From assembly GCA_030615845.1 (NCBI GenBank), contig JAUWYM010000040.1:1-6985 (forward strand): 6,985 nucleotides of DNA. Direction: 5' to 3'. The DNA is from Thermoplasmatota archaeon. Lineage in GTDB: Archaea; Thermoplasmatota; E2; DHVEG-1. The notes below the pieces were generated by a model that ran no database searches, was not told the origin of the DNA, and saw nothing but the letters and a program-made list of their open reading frames with translations. Numbering within the stretch: position 1 is the stretch's first letter; the number at the start of each line of letters is the position of its first letter. Made by a program: the position numbers and the translations under genes. Below are positions 4,966 to 6,985 of the stretch, piece by piece.

Positions 4966-6807
4966 AAACACCTCTTCGTATTTTGGTGTGATGTTTTCTA
5001 TATCTTCTACCCAACAGCGTAGTATCTCTGCAACACTCCATGCTTGTGTGATGCATCCACGTGGAAGATACGGGGGATCCCCATCAAATATTTCGTAGAT
5101 GGATCCATCCCAACGGTCTCCAAAAACATCAAACATTGGTTGTAAAAAATTCTGAAATGCAAATTCCCTCCACACAGACTCATGGTTTTTTACTTTAACA
5201 AACGCGGTGATAAACGGCCCCATAAGCCAAGGCCATACGGTACCATTATGATACGCGACATCTCTGTTGTGATCACCGAGATAGGTTCCCATGTATCTCG
5301 AATCATCTGATGAGAGGGTTCTCAATCCAAGGATAGTAGTCAATTTATCTTGAACATCATTTACGATTTTTTCTTGCAGTTTTTTATTAATCATAGAAAA
5401 GTCGAGTGAGACAAGAAAGATCTTATTTGGTCTACATGATAAATCTTTAGTGTCAATCACGTCATATTGTTTGTCATATTGTCTATTAAAGTTTTCTTTT
5501 ACTTTTTCTGCAAGATCAGAAAAAGTGTCATCCATTCCAAGTATGTTTGCGAGATTTCCCATTATTTTCAATGTATTATACCATAACGCTTGAATTTCAA
5601 CAGCTTTTTTTGAACGAGGCGTCGGATAAAAGTCTCCTATTTTTACATCCATCCAGGTAAGACCTTCTGCATGGCTTATGAGGAAATCATCATCCATGTG
5701 AATCCCGTAGTCTGTCCCATTTTTGTAGCAATCAACAATAGAGCATAATGTTTTCCACATATCCTTTATTGAATCTGTATCATTCGTATATTTTAGATAT
5801 TGATACACTCTATCGATAAACCATAACGAGGCATCTACTGTATTGTATACCGCAACAGAATCTCTCTCCATAAATGCATTGGGGATAAGACCATTCTTAC
5901 AGTAGCTGCTGAAGCTAAATAGTATCTTTTTTGCGTCATCAAATCGTTTTGTGACAAGCGTGATTCCAGGCAGTGCGATGAGTGTGTCTCGCCCCCAATC
6001 AGAAAACCAATGATATCCAGCAACAACAGATTTTCCATTCCTTTTTTTTACAACAAAATTATCTGTTGATAACACAAGTTTTTTGAATTTACCTGCAAGA
6101 TTCGCTTGCTCAAGTAATCTTTTTTTCCTCCAAATTTCTTGGAAATATATTTTTGAAGGATTACTATATGAATCATTCTCCAGTGTAAAAACGAGATAAT
6201 AATCACTAGATTTTTTAATTGTTTTATAAAAATCTCCGATACGCATATTGTTGTCAATGTAGGAATCATTTCTTTTATGATCCTTTTCATAACAAGAATT
6301 GATCCAGTACTCCGCCGGTGCATAGATAGAATCTTTCAATATAATTTTCAGTGTTTTATCGATGTTACCTGGTTTTATCAAAACCCCATGTTTAAATTTA
6401 TCCTGTTTAAACGGGATGGAATCGGGCTTGGTTACGTCATAAAAATGCCTGGAATTAATTATCGGGCCGTGAATAAAAGATATCTGCTTATCTGTCTTCA
6501 CTTCATATTTAATAATGGTCGTGTTTTTTTCATGTTCCATAAAAATTGTCTTTCTAACATTTATTGAGTCAACCTCATAAAGAAACGAGGGAAACACATC
6601 AAAATCAAAACTACCCGCGATACTATTCAAATCATATATTTGATCGTCGATCTGAATTCTCTCATGTACGTTTGATACGAAAACATGTCTTTTTGTTGGC
6701 GGATCCATACTAGCGACAAGTAAACCATGGAACTTGCTCATATTCACGTTGGAATGAGTAAGTGAAGCATAGCTGCCAAGGCCATTTGTCGTTATCCATT
6801 CTCTCAT
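4945..6807 (-). CDS. Archaeal-type glycogen debranching enzyme (amylo-alpha-1,6-glucosidase family)
   Basis: Predicted to hydrolyse alpha-1,6 branch points of glycogen-like glucan, helping the phosphorylase degrade it; cytoplasmic, no signal peptide. The 620-residue protein has the two-part layout of archaeal/bacterial GDE proteins (GH133-like). The N-terminal beta-rich domain is about 1-220 and begins EWITTNGLGSYASLTHSN with KFHGLLVAS at 25-33. The (alpha/alpha)6-barrel domain is about 245-605, with AGYHWFSDWGRDTLIALPG (263-281), EGLTWMDVK (381-389), YHNGTVWPWLMGPF (519-532) and EIFDGDPPYLPRGC (572-585). Asp387 and Glu572 are the likely acid/base pair by analogy with eukaryotic debranching enzymes; this is inferred. 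It lacks the separate 4-alpha-glucanotransferase domain of the eukaryotic two-function enzyme. An in-frame stop two codons before the ATG (TAG at 6811-6813) makes 6807 the first ATG possible. No Shine-Dalgarno site is present, but a TATA-like box fits leaderless expression. A glycosyltransferase gene ends 47 bases upstream. Confidence 0.93.
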   Translation of the reverse strand: MREWITTNGLGSYASLTHSNVNMSKFHGLLVASMDPPTKRHVFVSNVHERIQIDDQIYDLNSIAGSFDFDVFPSFLYEVDSINVRKTIFMEHEKNTTIIKYEVKTDKQISFIHGPIINSRHFYDVTKPDSIPFKQDKFKHGVLIKPGNIDKTLKIILKDSIYAPAEYWINSCYEKDHKRNDSYIDNNMRIGDFYKTIKKSSDYYLVFTLENDSYSNPSKIYFQEIWRKKRLLEQANLAGKFKKLVLSTDNFVVKKRNGKSVVAGYHWFSDWGRDTLIALPGITLVTKRFDDAKKILFSFSSYCKNGLIPNAFMERDSVAVYNTVDASLWFIDRVYQYLKYTNDTDSIKDMWKTLCSIVDCYKNGTDYGIHMDDDFLISHAEGLTWMDVKIGDFYPTPRSKKAVEIQALWYNTLKIMGNLANILGMDDTFSDLAEKVKENFNRQYDKQYDVIDTKDLSCRPNKIFLVSLDFSMINKKLQEKIVNDVQDKLTTILGLRTLSSDDSRYMGTYLGDHNRDVAYHNGTVWPWLMGPFITAFVKVKNHESVWREFAFQNFLQPMFDVFGDRWDGSIYEIFDGDPPYLPRGCITQAWSVAEILRCWVEDIENITPKYEEVFLYKIRV

Positions 6808-6833
6808 AATCTAGGTATCCCAATTTAAAGGAA

Positions 6834-6840
6834 TTATAAA
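6834..6840 (-). promoter_or_regulatory. TATA-like box of the debranching enzyme gene
   Basis: On the - strand this reads TTTATAA, centred 30 bases before the start codon, in the 47-base gap after the glycosyltransferase stop. Transcription would start within a few bases of the ATG, giving a leaderless or nearly leaderless message, in line with the missing ribosome site. The gene could also be read through from the upstream glycosyltransferase. Confidence 0.5.
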
Positions 6841-6854
6841 TTTTAAGCATTGCA

Positions 6855-6985
6855 TTATTGTACAAATTCTTTGTAGATATCAAGTGTTCTTTTTGCAACA
6901 GCATCCCAGCTGAAAACTTCAACTGCTCGCTTTCTTCCGTTTCTACCTAATTGAACTCCCTTATCTTCTAATTCTAAAATCTGCT
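6855..6985 (-). CDS. Glycosyltransferase, family 4/5 type, C-terminal end (partial)
   Basis: Only the last 42 residues and the TAA stop (6855-6857) are in the window; the gene continues beyond the right edge. The tail contains QLGRNGRKRAVEVFSW and DAVAKRTLDIYKEF, the typical closing helices of GT-B glycosyltransferases (Glycos_transf_1 domain, GT4 and the related GT5 glycogen synthases): a Gly-x-x-Gly-Arg/Lys-Arg turn, a short helix, F-S-W, then a last helix ending in Tyr. The donor-binding motifs are outside, so the sugar and acceptor cannot be read. Its position directly upstream of the debranching enzyme on the same strand, and near a glucan phosphorylase, makes a glucan-elongating or related glucosyltransferase the best guess, but another sugar transferase is possible. 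Stop to next start is 47 bases, so cotranscription is plausible. Confidence 0.85.
   Translation of the reverse strand, partial: QILELEDKGVQLGRNGRKRAVEVFSWDAVAKRTLDIYKEFVQ

Noticed and set aside
6710..6922. A 70-codon - strand frame overlapping the debranching gene start.
   Set aside because: It overlaps both the conserved N-terminus of the debranching enzyme and the glycosyltransferase tail in other frames, and has no family features.

Overview
The window reads as a piece of an archaeal chromosome of moderate to low GC content. Signs of archaea are AT-rich TATA-like boxes 28-30 bases before start codons that have no leader (1400 and 6807), T-rich stretches after genes instead of clear hairpin terminators, and gene families with archaeal character. 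The first gene is a secreted-type beta-helix protein with NYWDDY / D-x-N-x-D-G-x-G-D modules and a C-terminal Ig-like domain. From memory this combination is common in uncultured Thermoplasmata-related Euryarchaeota, so that group is my best guess, but no marker gene here fixes the taxon.

Layout. (1) Bases 1-1310, + strand: the 3' part of a NosD-like/right-handed beta-helix surface protein; its start lies outside the window. A T-rich stretch follows. (2) Bases 1400-3164, + strand: purF (glutamine PRPP amidotransferase, first committed step of purine synthesis) with its own leaderless promoter. After 22 bases comes a small basic winged-helix protein, probably in the same transcript. (3) Bases 3256-4965, + strand: a short-form alpha-glucan (glycogen) phosphorylase with a TATA-like box and a Shine-Dalgarno site. 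(4) Bases 4945-6807, - strand: an archaeal-type glycogen debranching enzyme (amylo-alpha-1,6-glucosidase family), convergent with the phosphorylase and overlapping its 3' end by 21 bases. (5) Bases 6855-6985, - strand: the last 42 residues of a family-4-type glycosyltransferase, 47 bases upstream of the debranching enzyme.

How they fit together. The right half is a storage-glucan island. Phosphorylase would release glucose-1-phosphate from linear chain ends, and the debranching enzyme would remove the alpha-1,6 branch stubs that stop it. The truncated glycosyltransferase may be the glucan-building enzyme, but only its tail is visible. The middle is a purine gene plus a candidate DNA-binding partner. 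The left gene is a cell-surface protein unrelated to either.

I see no mobile element, CRISPR array, tRNA or rRNA, and no gene-free stretch longer than 91 bases. The genes belong to known families. The parts most worth a second look are the unusual phosphoribosyltransferase loop in PurF, the winged-helix protein behind it, and the modular architecture and C-terminal domain of the surface protein.
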